Assembly (NCBI GenBank): GCA_037042915.1
Contig: CM073196.1
Span: 3,968,001-4,032,000, forward strand
Reading direction: 5' to 3'
DNA length: 64,000 nt
Origin: Auricularia sp. M13
Lineage: Eukaryota > Basidiomycota > Agaricomycetes > Auriculariales > Auriculariaceae
Made by a program: the position numbers and the translations under genes. Each line of letters starts with the position of its first letter. Within the stretch, counting starts at the first letter, position 1. This document shows positions 34,956 through 46,762 of the stretch, one piece after another. The notes under the pieces were generated by a model. The model ran no database searches, was not told the origin of the DNA, and worked only from the letters and a program-made list of their open reading frames with translations.

Positions 34956-37592
34956 ATGCCTGTTATTGGCGCTCCAGATGTCGCTGCAGAACTCAGGCGC
35001 CGTCTCGCAGGACCTCGTCCCAGCGAGGAGAGTCTCCGCCAGACCGAGGAGATTGCAGAGATGATACGCGCCGATTCAGACCGGGTACGCCGTTAACTCC
35101 AAGAGCTGGGTTTGCCGTCATACTCAGTGGCGATCTATACTTGGCGGCTATTTTATAGATCGTCCAGAGTATCTGCAATACTGGAAATTCCAAGGCGCTG
35201 CACTCGCTCGCGTACTCATTTATCCACTGCCCAACGGGATGTCCCTTGCCTGTAGAGGGCCTGCTTCGCATTTTCTTGCACTACAACTCGCTGGAAAAGG
35301 TGCCTCCACTGCCTGCGAAGCCGCCCAGGGAGGACGATGATTCGGAGCGCGCGTGGGCGTGCATTCCTGCGCTCGGACACACCAGCGTCGCAAAACTGCT
35401 CCCCTCGCGTCCTGATCTGCTCGCTCAGTATGTCGCTGGCTGGCCTGGCTTGTTCAAGTGGTGCGAGTACTTCTTCGCGCAGCGGGTCTCTGGGAAGCGC
35501 GCGTCGGACGACACGCTCGAAGTCGTCGACCATCTCGCGACTCTCATCAACTTGCTCCTGCGCCATCGTGAACTGAACCGCATCATCCGCAACACGGAGG
35601 GCATTGTCGCACTGTGCGGGAACCTCTGGGCGTATCGGCACACGGCCAAGCCGGGCGAAAACGAGAAAGCGGCAGAGCTGGCTGAGCTCAGGTGCGGCAT
35701 GATGCTGCGCCAGCTCCTCACCGAGCGCGGCGCCGACCAGTCGACGGTCGACAAGCTGGATACTGTGGCGCGGATCGTGGACGGCGGCGGGGACGACCCG
35801 TTCCCGTGCGCACGTCTGGCGCTCAAAAGGCTCAAGCGGACGATGGTCCCCGGTACTCCGGCGGATTTGCACGGCCACGTGCGCAGCTTGGAACTCGCCA
35901 CACACTTGTATGTGGTCGTCATCCTGTCCCGCATCCCCGGGCACGCTCTCACCTTCGCGCTGCTGCGGGAGAACGCCACCTGGACGATTGCGCGCATTCT
36001 GGTGCTCGTCTCGCGCGCGATCGACGAGCTCGGCTCCACGCCTGAGCTGGAGGACTGCGTCTGGGGCGCGATCACGTTCATTCGCTATGCGTTCATACGC
36101 GACGAGAGCTACCGCTGGGTGTGCCAGGCGCTCGACGCGGGGCTGCTGCACGGCATCGCGTCGGTCTGCTTGTCGCTCCATCTCAAGGCCAAAGACTCGG
36201 CCTCGATCCATATTCGCGACTGCCTGCGGCATATCACCCACGAAAGTCTGCCTTTGCACCTGGTGTACAAGTCCGTGGTCAAGATCACGCAACGGGAGCT
36301 CAACGACGTCGACCCCGATTTAGTTCGCGTACGAGTCGAGAGGACTCCCGTCGCCGAAGACTGGAAGACATTGGGTACCCTGGTGGACCTGCGCGCGAAG
36401 ATCGCCGAGCTCCCGAAGGATTTCAAGAAGCGGGGAAGCGTTAGCTGCGAAAGCATCAACGTGCGTCCCATCATCTGCCTCTGCGCTGTTACTCACTGTT
36501 TTCAGTGCGGAAAGTGGGGAAAGAAATCTGAGCTCAAGCGTTGTGCAGGCTGCCAATATGTTTACTATTGCTCGAAGGAGGTGAGTCGCGGTACATACTG
36601 TATCCTGGCAGCACCTTCTAATTGTCATTTACAGTGCCAAGCAGCGTCCTGGCCGTCTCACAAACGGATGTGCAAATTGAAGAACGAGATGAACGTTCGT
36701 CGACAGGGTGCGTCTGTCGCAGCACGCTCACCTAAGCCATATCTAACTTTCCGACCAGACCCGCTGAACCAGCCGCTATTTCTTGAGAGCGATGCCCAGT
36801 TCATCCGCGCTCTGTTCGGCGCAGACGCTAATGTACACCTCGAACATCTGAGGGCACTCGCCAAACGGGAGTGTCCAAATACGCCAGTCGAACATCACGT
36901 CATCTGCATTGACTACACGGACCCGGAGTGCCCCGCGGGCAAGTGTTCGCTGAAGAACATCTACACGTACAAGTTCCAAGAGCAGTCGGGCGAAGAGTCC
37001 AACCTGCAGAATATTAACGGACAGAACCAGGAGATGATCGGCATGTGCGTATCCCGCGGTATGCGAAGATACAACGGTCTTGTGCTTACGATTCTCTGGA
37101 TGCCACAGGGCGCAACGGGATCCCCACCTCTGGCAGTTTATCGAGGGCAACTTCATGTTCGGCGAGCAGAAATTCAGCCGCAACCTGCTCGTCCGGCCCA
37201 ATCTTTGGACGCGGCCGGAGGACATGCGCAGCCTGGAGCACGCGCTCAACTGGCAGCACATGGGTGGCGCCAGGTTCGACTGCCCGAACTCGCGCCACGG
37301 CCTTCCGAACATACTCAGTGGCTTTTTGGGCGATATTCTGGACAATCCGCCGGACTCGGAAGATGAGTGGGATTCGGAGGACGAGGAGGAGATCCTGCGC
37401 GAGGAGGCCCGACGCAAGGCGGCGATTGTAAGGAAGAAAGCTGAAGCTCAAGCGCGGAAGGCGGCCTCTGCGCAGCCGGCTTCCACAGCGTCCTCAGGAG
37501 CACGGTCATCGTCCAGACCGCCTCCTCATGCACAGCCCGTCACAACGTTTGCTTCGCGCTTCATGGACCTGAAAATGGCCGACCTGGATTGA
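34956..37592 (+). CDS. MYND-type zinc-finger protein
   Basis: Exon 1 (MPVIGAPDVAAELRRRLAGP...ADSDR, 34956-35086) joins through a short intron to a long exon of helical, ARM-like sequence (about 35170-36459) with Leu-rich helices. The MYND finger follows across two tiny introns: C-G-K-W-G...CAGC...YYC-S-K-E | C-Q-A-A-S-W-P-S-H-K-R-M-C, which fits the C-x3-C-x7-H-x3-C end of the motif. A further intron (GTGCGT...CCACAG, about 37044-37109) leads to a C-terminal exon ending in an acidic EDEWDSEDEEE patch, a charged coiled-coil-like KAAIVRKKAEAQARKAA stretch and a Ser/Pro tail. Total is about 780 residues. MYND fingers bind Pro-rich partners. No SET domain is seen, so methyltransferase activity is not supported. 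Confidence 0.82.
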
Positions 37593-37858
37593 TCAGTCTG
37601 TGCAATTACTCATGATGCGGTTGTACTTCTAGCCAGACAGACAAGCCAATCGTATTTCTTACATCTTAGGGTCTCAGCCAGCCTCTAATAGTAGTCATAG
37701 CAGTGTCTTTGGGTCCGGTCTGGGCTTTGGATAGTGCTGCGACCAAGCAAGGAATATGCGTGCGCCTGGCGTGCGCGAGATTTCATAATTCCTTGTGCAG
37801 ATCAGGGCCAAGAGCAAGTGTTTTTGGTTGTTTGACACAGCCTATCGACCTCAGCGCC

Positions 37859-39665
37859 ATGCAACACCGCGAATTCGAAGCCTGGGTCGAATGCGCTGGC
37901 CACAACGCAGACGTATACGGTATATCTATTGAAGACCGCAAGATTTCCGGCTGGATCATCAGCGAGCCCGGCCAGGTAAGCGCTGCATCCGCTCGGAGTA
38001 CATACTTACATGCTGCACTACCAGACCTTCTCTGTTCATGTCAAAGATATATCCTGCAGGTCAGACGCCTGCGCCCACGTATTTCTAGACGGAATAGCAG
38101 GAGGCTCCAACACGACGCGACGGCCAGGCGAAGTGCTGTCTAGGGCCACGTTTCGCACAGGTCCAAGGTTACACAGCGCGTTCAATGACCTGCCCTTTTG
38201 GGAAGGAGGCCGGGGTTCAATCCCGGCGGAGTCCGCAACTTATTTAAGTCCTTTAAGTCCAATCACTGTTGGAAGGCCACTATGGAGACATCCATGATAG
38301 TAATATCCAGAAGAAATGTTTTAGAGGGATTTGATGGTGTCAGTGCTTATAGAAATAATGGAGACATGGAACAGTCCTTCTAACCATCTTATACTCTATG
38401 TCGAAGAAAATGGACAGGGGTAGTAATAGCTAGCAAAGAAAAATATATCTCATTGTACAAAACACTCAGGGTTGTACAAGATATGCCAGTGGGGTAAAGA
38501 ACTCGGCGAAAAAGAAGTGCCCGAAAAAAGACTCGAACCAGTGAACTTGATTACCAGCCGCCGGGGAAGCGCCTTTGCTGACTGCGCTATTTAATTGACA
38601 TGTTTCTGTCGTAGCGTATTTATTATATTCTAAGATAGGTTATCTTTCCACTTCCGAGATACTCAACATCCTATCTCTGACTTGGTCTTAGGAGTAATTG
38701 TTACTGTGATACTTTTTCAATGATTTTTATGCCGCTGGCGGTGCGCTGGGAGGTACCATCGCTGGTTTGGACCCAGGCGGCTCATTCCGAGGAACCGCGG
38801 GTCTTTTCCCGAACGGGCAGGCCATTGAACAGGCTGTTGAATCCAGGTCCAACCACCGCCCGACCGTATCAATTTTCGAATATCAAACTGACGGGTAAGA
38901 TGAAAGACGCCTTTTTTTCTTCAAAGACTCACGCAAGCAGACGACGAGAATATTGCGGTACCTGGTCAATCAGCGGCCGCAGAACTCGGCACAATTCGAG
39001 TCGACGTGAACCGTGTCATTGTGACGGGACGTGTACCTGCAACCCACAAAAGGAGGATAGATGCGTCTGGTCTTGCTGAAAAGACCATGCACGAGAAGGA
39101 CAAGAAGCTGGGCGGGCAGAGCATAGGGTACGTTAACTTCGGCTTCATACCGTCGTGCCGAATCTCAGAGCCACATTGTACAGTCTGGCAGCGGAACAAC
39201 CTGCGAAGGCGTTTTGTACCATAACGACAAAGCGCCCATACAATCGTAACGACAAGTTGCCATGGGTCCAGTTTGAGTTTCGATACCGATCGCGGGGTGA
39301 GCACACAGGTCGTCTGCTTGTCATCCACATGATTGTTTTTGATTCGTCTCATTCAGCTTTCCTTGAGGCACAGGACATCATCCCGCGCTCCGAGCCGCTC
39401 GATGAGGAAGGTGTCCGGGAAGTGCAAGAAGCACCACGTCCGAAGAAGAAGCGGAAAGTCGATGATGCGGAACGACAGGCTGAAATAGCACTGTTGAAGG
39501 CATGTCTATCTCCGGATTTACGGTCTCTTCTCATCGCTGTCACAGGCCCGTTTACGCCAACTGGAGTCGGATGACGAAGCTGAACGCAAGGCGGTTAAGC
39601 TCGAGGCCCGCCCTCAACCAAGTCCGTTCAAGAAAAACGAAGTTATCGATCTCACCTCTGACTGA
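37859..39665 (+). pseudogene. DUF7918 protein gene carrying a 527-bp insertion
   Basis: Start MQHREFEAWVECAGHNADVYGISIEDRKISGWIISEPGQ, then TFSVHVKDISCRSDACAHVFLDGIAGG...TFRTGPRLHSAFND, then (after an insertion at 38189-38715) FYAAGGALGGTIAGLDPGG...ELGTIRVDVNRVIVTG, ...FCTITTKRPYNRNDKLPWVQFEFRYRSR, AFLEAQDIIPRSEPL, and a tail. The sequence follows the order of fungal DUF7918 proteins (FEAW start, FSVHxxD, ELGTIR, F.FRYR..LxAQ.IIP). The tail carries PKKKRKV, identical to the SV40 nuclear signal, and VIDLTSD at the extreme end, a classic SUMO-interacting motif, so a nuclear SUMO-linked role is a reasonable inference. Introns are short. If the insertion is transcribed and not spliced, it breaks the coding frame; removing one TTCAATGA repeat plus the insert leaves the frame open. 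It could also be a working gene if the insert is spliced. Confidence 0.7.
38189..38715. mobile_element. Insertion with 8-bp target repeat and tRNA-like boxes
   Basis: TTCAATGA stands on both sides (38181-38188 and 38716-38723). The insert is AT-richer than the gene around it. Near its left end is GGGGTTCAATCCCGG, a Pol III B-box-like/T-arm sequence preceded by a degenerate tRNA-Pro-like loop (CTTTTGGGA). On the minus strand, about 38515-38590, a second tRNA-like piece shows TAGCGCAGTCAG (A-box-like) and GGTTCGAGTC (B-box-like). Neither folds into a sound tRNA. No terminal inverted repeats. A tRNA-derived SINE or a decayed non-autonomous element is possible. Confidence 0.55.
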
Positions 39666-39787
39666 ATCCTCGGTATTCTTGGGTTCTAATTGCCCACAAA
39701 GAAAATGCATGTACGATTCGTAAGCACGTATACTGTACAGCCTATATCTGTTACTAATATCAAGCGAGAGGTGTTTCCTCTACACGT

Positions 39788-40743
39788 CTAGACTGCTTTC
39801 GACAAAGTGCTCACTTCCGCATCGTTCCACTGAACATACTTGCCCGAAAGCTCCTTGGGCGCACGGAGCGCAAGCCCCGCAATTGCTCGTCCAGACACAT
39901 CAGCATCGATGGGGGCCGTCGAGGCAAAGGCGGCCTTCAACGGCTCCGGCAGTTCGTACGCCTGGATCCCGCTCGAAAAATCATGGAACATCTGGGGCCG
40001 ATCTCAGCGCCTTTCCAAGCTTAGGCTCTTGACATACCTTAGTCTTCACGGTGCCAGGATGGACGGCAACGCTGGTGACTCCAGGCTCCTCCGCGGCGAC
40101 AGTCCTGTCACGCATCAGTGTCTCGGCTTTCTAAGTTGCGCGCGTACGCACCTGTTGATGCTGTTCACGGCTGCCTTGGACGCGCTGTACGCTCCCATCC
40201 CCGGAATTCCATAATCGGCGGCCCCAGAGCTGACCAGGACGATTCTCGCTTCCTTACTCTTGCGGATAGTCGGGAGCACCTTGCGAAGGAAGGCGACCGT
40301 GCCGAAGACGTTGATATTGAACATGTTGTGCCAGTCAGTGAGAGGGAGCTGCTCGACGGTGCCCATGGGCATGTTGATGCCCGCGTTCAACACGACGGTG
40401 TCGAGGCCGCCAAAGAATTTCTGCGCCTCGTCGATCGCCTGCTGGATAGTCGCTTCCTGAGTGCTGCGCAGCGAAGAGGTGATGAGTGTGTCGATAATTC
40501 CCGTCGTGCGAGAGACCACTCACAAATCTCCTAGCACGACCCGCAAGGCGTCGGGGTAGTTCTTCTGCAGAGCAACGAACTCGTCGGTGGACGATCGCTG
40601 CACGGCTACGACACGCGCGCCGTCAGCTAGCATGAACTCTGAAGCCCAGAGGCCAATTCCCCTGCAGTCTTCGTCAGTACGAGCTCTCACCTGCTCATCG
40701 TTGCTTACTTGGAAGCGCCTGTGATTATTACGGTCTGCGGCAT
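39788..40743 (-). CDS. Short-chain dehydrogenase/reductase, copy 6
   Basis: Start MPQTVIITGASK; after intron 1, GIGLWASEFMLADGARVVAVQRSSTDEFVALQKNYPDALRVVLGD. The catalytic exon has NAGINMPMG, LVSSGAADYG and YSASK, then TVAAEEPGVTSVAVHPGTVKTK, and a final exon MFHDFSSGIQAYELPEPLKAAF...ELSGKYVQWNDAEVSTLSKAV. All cofactor and catalytic landmarks are present, about 250 residues. Intron positions equal those of the main array 11 kb away, so this is a dispersed member of the same lineage. The C-terminal end is a few residues longer than in the others. Confidence 0.87.
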
Positions 40744-42062
40744 CGTCTTCGTGTCGTCCTGTTGCTTGGGATAATGCAGAGGGGGCGGTCTTCTTATATC
40801 TGAATCCTGCTTGGCTGACTCAGCTCCATAAATCGAGCCGCTTGACGTGCTGAGGCATGTTTCGTTGCGAATGACACTCGTGAATCCGGTACCGAACCCT
40901 GCTTGGGATTCGTTTGTAAGCTGACTTTGACAGGGTCTACTACCGGTGGGTTGTTGATTACTTATGTATCAGACCCTACATTCTGCTTACAGGACCTTCG
41001 GCCAACGAATCTCAATCTCCGAATGCTTCGTACAGGTCCATTTTTCCTGTGTGCACACAGTGCAGCAGTCTGCTCAGTCATCTTGAAGTTCCCCCAAGGC
41101 GCTCCTGTAGCATATCTGATTCAGCAAAACTTCGGTTCCGCTTGGCTAAAGCCTATGACATCGGGCCTGTTTCTGAAGGTTAATTTCGAAGCACTTCCAG
41201 ACTGCATCGTCGTTCAGTCTCGCGATGGGCAGCGGGGGGAAGCTGAATAAGCCGGTATTCAATGAGATCCTTCAGCCCATACTATGCGTTGAATGCCAAG
41301 TACGTCGGCTCTTCTAGTTGATATTTCCTTTACGGTATCCGAGTATAGTGCGAACAGCTGCGAACGCTGTGGGAACCTACCAGTGCCTCAAGGATGCTCC
41401 CGTGAACCAAATTTCCTATGAATGTTGATGAACTATACCTTTATGCAATATCAATGAATCAACAAAGAAGCTGTAGCCTTGCGCACACAAAATATTCCCG
41501 TGGAAATGTAGCAGGCTCGCCAGCATGCAGTCCCAGTGCAGTCCAACCTCAGATTTGGTTCCATGACACCGCCATCGAACTCAAGCATCGCCACGGACTT
41601 CGGATTGCTTCTGTCGATCCGGGATCGGACACCTTTGACCGAACGTCTAAAATGTTCTGGCGAAGGGTAGATGGCTGGCCCTTGTGCGCCACGCCATCAT
41701 TCATCACATATGCCGAGGGCCTTAGGAGAGGAAGACCAGTGGACTCTGGCGTCCTCAAATGTGCCGCGTTTCGTATTTGTACTTCAAGCTTTCCTCGATG
41801 CTTTAGCGTGAAAGCAAACACAGTGTATGTACCCTTTTATTTTTTCATGAATGGGCGACTGGACTCGTCGACCAGAGATCGAGACCTGGCCACGCTGCGA
41901 GCGTCTGGCACGCGCCACTTGGGAAGCTTCGCTTGCGATGTCGTAAACGCACGCGTATCATTCGCCGACCCAGCTAAATAGCGGCGGTTCTGTACACGGC
42001 CAGGCATCGGCCTCGCGCCTACCCCTGTCCCTCCTTTCGCTTTGTTTTCACCATCGATTGTA
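40744..42062. other. Intergenic between SDR copy 6 and the oxidase
   Basis: A 187-codon frame (41418-41981) is open, but it has no recognisable features, runs up to 80 bp before the oxidase start and has an open antisense frame. It was not accepted as a gene. The interval probably contains both promoters. Confidence 0.45.
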
Positions 42063-44788
42063 ATGCGCTTGCCCGTGCTCTTGGGCGCGCTCTGCGCCGC
42101 CGGCATGGCGAGCGCGGCCCTCGTCGAGTATGACCTGGTAATAAGCCAGGGCAACATCAAGAACGACGGCCAGACGAAACGCTCGTGGCTCATCAACGGG
42201 CAGTCTCCTGGACCCGCCATTGTCGCGACGAAGGGCGACACAGTGAACGTACGCGTGCTCAATCTTGGTTCGGAGAACATCACCATCCAGTACGTTCTGT
42301 GCGGTCGTAGTCGTTTTTTGTACTCACAGATCCTTGCAGCTGGCACGGGTATGCTTTGTGCATCCCATTTGTTACTCATCTGAGCGCTATATGTGCAGCA
42401 TCGAACAGTTTCTTACGCCCTGGTGAACACATCGTCTCGCAATATCTCTGTCCAAACACAGCGCTCATGCTTCACAGGTCCGACGGTGTTCCCGGACTCA
42501 CGCAGTACGCTCGTGTGCCCGCTCGCTCCCATCATTTCATTGAGGGTATTACAGGTTCCCTATCCGACCGCTCGCGACGTTCACGTATAACTTCAAGGTC
42601 ACGCAAACCGGTGCGTCGTTCGCATGCGATTCATACGACTATCTGACATCCCATGGTCACAGGTGCTTACTGGTACCACTCTCATCACGTAGGCGTGAAG
42701 AAAACGGCATGCGTCCTTGGCTAACGTCGAAACGCGTAGCATATGCAAATGGTGGATGGACTGCAAGGCCCCGTTTTCCTGAAGCCCGATGCGCAGACCG
42801 TGTCGTCTCTCACGACCCTCGGACTCCCTGAGGCAGACCAGAAGAAGGCACTACACGCGGAACTGAACCCACGCTTCCTAAGCGTCTTTGACAACCAGCA
42901 CAAGTCAGGGGAGTACGTTCTCAGCGAGTGGCACAAGACAGGCATCGAGCAGCTTTGTCTCGACGACATTCTTATCAATGGAAAGGGGTGAGTCAACCTG
43001 TCGTCTAGCCTATGTTGAGAGATGGTCTGAATCTTCGTGCGTGAATAGGCAGGTCGTTTGCCCGGACCTCGACGCGATTGCGTCGATTATCCCGCCTGCT
43101 GTTGGGAAAGTTACTAAGCGCGGTTGCGCATTCCCGGACAACGCGAACCTTCAGCCTTACGGCGGTGAGCACTCAACGGCGCACCGGGTACGTGTACTGA
43201 ACATCATTCCCAGGCAAGCCGTCCGAAGTGGATCCAGACCTGTGGTTCAACTGCGTTCCGACGTCCACGCCTCTGGAAGTTTTCCAGGTCTCAGCGTCTG
43301 AGAAGTTTGTTGCTTTCAATATTGTCAACAGCGGTACAACCTGGGAGCTTCGAGGTATTACATTCGGCTTCGCCACGCAGTCGCGAGCAGGAAAGTGACG
43401 CAGGTGTCAGTGTCGATCGATAGCCATTCATTCTGGGTGTTCACGGCGGATGGCGCCTACATTTCTCCCGTCAAAGTCAACGTAGGTTCACGACGCTGGC
43501 GTCGACCGTGATCTGATTCCTCGCATCTCTCATCTCATAGGTGATCAGCATCCCCGTTGGAGAGCGCTTCCAGATTCTCGTGCCCTTGGATCAATCTCCT
43601 GGTGACTATACTATCCGCGTTGCCGCAAAGGCAATGCCGCAGCTGCTTTCGGGCTACGCGGTAGGACTGATAGTCATCTCTTGTGCTACGACTCAAAGAT
43701 CTGCAGGTTCTCTCGTACAAGAAAAGCCTCTTGAATATCAAGCTTGGCGGTGTGACAAGTGCGCCCCCTGCGAAGCACCGTAAGCAGCCTGTATTCTGAG
43801 GCGGGATATCTGACTCAACACGTTGTAGCTTTCATCGACTACGGAGGGAACGTTATCTCAGGCTCCGGGGGTGTTTTATTCAACGCCATGGCGATTCAAC
43901 CTTTCCCCGCGCAAGCACCGCCGAGTGGACCTGCGGATGTAACGATACGCATATGTTCGTCTCAATTCCACGTTTTTGTGCACGACTCTTATTCTTATGT
44001 GCAGCGCTTCAGCGGTCGGACGCGTTGACCTGGACTATGAACGGTGTCCCGCTGCCAGTGAGGAACATAACAACGTGGTAATCGCGGCTTGAACTCACCC
44101 TTTTCAGACGCTTCCGGAGCAGTTCACGCCGCTGCTCATCGATCCTAAGGGAATCTCAAACTTGGACCCTGCGCTCTACACCTCTTTCAAGAATGGCAGC
44201 ATCGTCGACATCATCCTCGAGGTCAGGAGCGGCCAGATTCAGCGTTCAACCCTCCGCGGCTGACCACAATCCGGCAGACGACCGTACTTGGCAAGGGATC
44301 GCATCCTGCGCATCCCATCCACAAGCACAACACGAAAGCGTTCTTCCTCGGCACGGGCACCGGACGCTTCCCCGCTGCGACAGTGTGGGAAGCTTTCCAG
44401 CGCAACACGACGGGACTGAATCTCGTGAACCCGCCCTTGAGAGGTACGTCGTTCGTGTGCAAAGTGCCTCTCACTGACTTTGCGTAGACGACTTCAACAC
44501 GCCGCCGACGAAGGAGAACACGAACTGGGCTGCACTTCGCTTCCAGTCGGTCAACCCGATGGTCACGATCATGCATTGTCACATCGGTACGTTGACCATG
44601 CTTGCCATAAATGCCGCAGATGCTAACATGAGAACATAGACCCTCACTTGGCGGGCGGCATGAGCTTTATCATGATGGAGTATGTCTTGCTGTTCACCCT
44701 CGCGTTCAATATGCCGTGCTGATTTTGATCTGAAAGGGGCCTCGAGGCGTTACAGCCCATTCCGGCTTACTACAAGGACTTTCACTGA
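42063..44788 (+). CDS. Laccase-like multicopper oxidase, secreted
   Basis: A signal peptide (MRLPVLLGALCAAGMASA) is followed by three cupredoxin domains spread over many small exons. Early joins: 42063-42289, 42340-42348, 42399-42422, 42478-42504, 42555-42610, 42663-42688, 42740 onward. All four copper-binding regions can be read: HWHG (L1), WYHSHH (L2), HPIHKH (L3, near 44310) and HCHIDPHLAGGM (L4, about 44575-44665), so the type 1 and trinuclear sites look complete. The residue at the type 1 axial position is Met, as in lower-potential enzymes, not Leu/Phe as in high-potential white-rot laccases. The usual TQCPI reads TQFPI here. The C-terminus is GLEALQPIPAYYKDFH. It oxidises phenols, amines or possibly metals with reduction of O2 to water; the exact subfamily (laccase versus ferroxidase-like) cannot be settled by eye. 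Confidence 0.85.
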
Positions 44789-45322
44789 GCCAACTCACAC
44801 ACACTCGCTTTTTCTTTCGAATCGTACATCATCGGACTAATGCTAATTCTCACTACAATATGCTGCGCCTGTCATGGCGGCGCCCAGTCATTTATTCAGC
44901 AGTAGAATAGCAAGCTACTACGCAATACAACTTCGGACATTATAAACGCAATCAGTTGCGTCGAGAAACTGTTCACGCTGAGCCTGGGCCAAAGCTTCAA
45001 AAGTTTTGAGCGGGCGGTGGAGCGCCGCCTATCGATGGCACTGGCTGCGCCTCCCAAGCGCCTCCATCACTTCATCGATAGTGCATGGTGCAGCCTGTCG
45101 AAAAAAATCAAGTGGCCTGATTTCGAGAGCGTCGAGACCATCTGCAGCAAACCTCCACGTTGAACCGGCTGACGTAAGCATCAAGCCAGAAGCACTATTG
45201 TGTTGTCCTATTTCAAGCTCAGCCGGAACGGTTGACTTCTTCCTCCCTCCTCAACCTCGACCTCGAGTCAGCCTATTGCACACTCACACGTCCTCTGCTA
45301 TACTTCCTCTTCTTCTCCCGAT
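44789..45322. other. Intergenic with a block duplicated at 50 kb
   Basis: About 44895-45000 resembles 50000-50150 (CAGCAGTA...GAATAGCAAGCT...CAATACAACT.CGGA.ATTATA...GCTGAGCCTGG). The rest is probably the promoter of the 45323 gene; nothing else was recognised. Confidence 0.55.
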
Positions 45323-46762
45323 ATGAACACAGCCGGAACTTCCGCTCTCGCGTCGACGTCGACCCTCCAGGTGTCTCGCACGACCGGCCAAAGCGAGGCC
45401 AACGCTGTAGAGCAGGGTTGTCTTAGCCAAGCTGATGCACTTAGTGATGAGGAACTCGCTGAACTCGAGGCCCAGGTACGTGGTTGATTCTGGCGTGCGC
45501 GTCGACGCCGTCCTCATGATCACTCTCCCTCCACGCGCAGCTCCAGGTCGAGGCCATCTGCGAGGTACTGCAGGCGCTTCCAAAGAGCGAGCTCTGGGAG
45601 CTCGTGCTCAGCATTGGCGTCCCGGTTCCCTCGAAGGACTCGGGAGAGCGTGTGACGAAGATGGCGCTCGTCCATGCGGCCCTCGCGCATCTGCACGAGG
45701 AGATGCACCGCGGCGCCGACATGGTGGATTACGAGGTCACGGTCTACTCGCATGTCCGGGAGCTGGTTGAGATGGGCCTTGTGGCCAATCCTTGGTCAGC
45801 CTTGGAACCCAGCGAGGAGCTCAGCGGCATTGTAAGCGCGTCATCCGAGAGCACGGCGGTTGTATGATTGACATGGTCACCAGCACGCGTACAACGAGCT
45901 CGCCTCATACCTCCCGGCGCTCTCAGACGCCGATCTGCGCGCCGTGCTGGACAAGCTCAGCTGCATCTGCCTGCTTGATGCCAAAACGCGAGTGATGCAG
46001 CGCGACGAGCTGGCCGAGGAGATCGTCTGGCATCTGCAGCACATCACCACCGAGCACCGGGATATCTCGGTCGAGCAGTACGTGATACGCAGTGTATACA
46101 GGTTCCGCAGCGACGACGACGACGAGGATTCTGAATCCCCGGGCCACAACGACGACGCTGAGTCTCAGAGCGGCGGGTCCATCCTTCCCGCGGAGTTGCG
46201 TACAACGAGAAAAACAGGCGTCGAGCCTGGCCCCGTGCACGAGGTGCTGGAACTCAGCAAGGTCGAGATGGTCGTGAGTTCTTCTGCCCTCTCTTAGACC
46301 TCGAGTCATAGCCGTGCTCATGCATTTGCCACCGTCTACCAGGACCGCATTGACCAGCTCTCCGCCAAGCTCTTCGCCCTCCCGCGCGGCATCGTCGTCG
46401 AGATCATTGACGGCGTCTGCCCCGCCTGGCTCACCGCGGAGCTGTGCGTGGGCTACGACTCTCCGAACGCAGACAAGGAGGCCGTCGTGCTGCAACTGCG
46501 CGACGCGCTGCGCCGGCACGCGCTCTTCGGCGTCGCGCTGGAGGCCGCGGTGGCAGTGCGCGACATCGAGTGGGCCATCGCGGCGTTCCCGCACATTGAC
46601 CGCCAGCGCATCCTCGACCGCAAGCTGCACGACGCGCGGCGCAGGCGCAAGAAGACGCTGCCGAGGGTCAGGCGCCCAAGGGTGATGGCGCAGGTGGAAC
46701 GGTTTGAACTTGGTGACGTTGAAGAGCCCGGGCAGCGCTGCGACGATGCGGAGGAGATCTAG
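45323..46762 (+). CDS. Unrecognised helical protein with an Asp-rich linker
   Basis: Four exons in one frame series: MNTAGTSALASTST...ELAELEAQ (45323-45474); LQVEAICEVLQALPKSELWELVLSIG...LVANPWSALEPSEELSGI; HAYNELASYLPALSDADLRAVLDKLSCICLLDAKTR...VYRF then a DDDDEDSESPGHNDD linker; and a last exon DRIDQLSAKLFALPRGIVVEIIDGVCPAWLTAELC...ending in an Arg/Lys-rich tail (DARRRRKKTLPRVRRPRV) that could act as a nuclear signal. The protein is about 420 residues, strongly helical, with no recognised family. A decayed second copy of its middle part lies at 56290-56770, so the gene belongs to the same duplicated neighbourhood as the paired-domain family. Confidence 0.7.

Noticed and set aside
35216-36292. 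358-codon minus frame opposite the MYND gene
   Set aside because: Exact antisense of the long MYND exon with no family features.
38188-38240. tRNA-Pro-like gene
   Set aside because: The T-arm-like sequence is good, but T-stem pairing in the standard register and the anticodon stem are imperfect, and no D-arm or acceptor partner is present.
38515-38595. Second tRNA-like sequence on the minus strand
   Set aside because: A- and B-box-like motifs occur, but the anticodon stem does not pair and no matching acceptor stem was found.
41418-41981. 187-codon frame before the multicopper oxidase
   Set aside because: No family features, ends 80 bp before the oxidase start and overlaps an antisense frame; probably promoter DNA.
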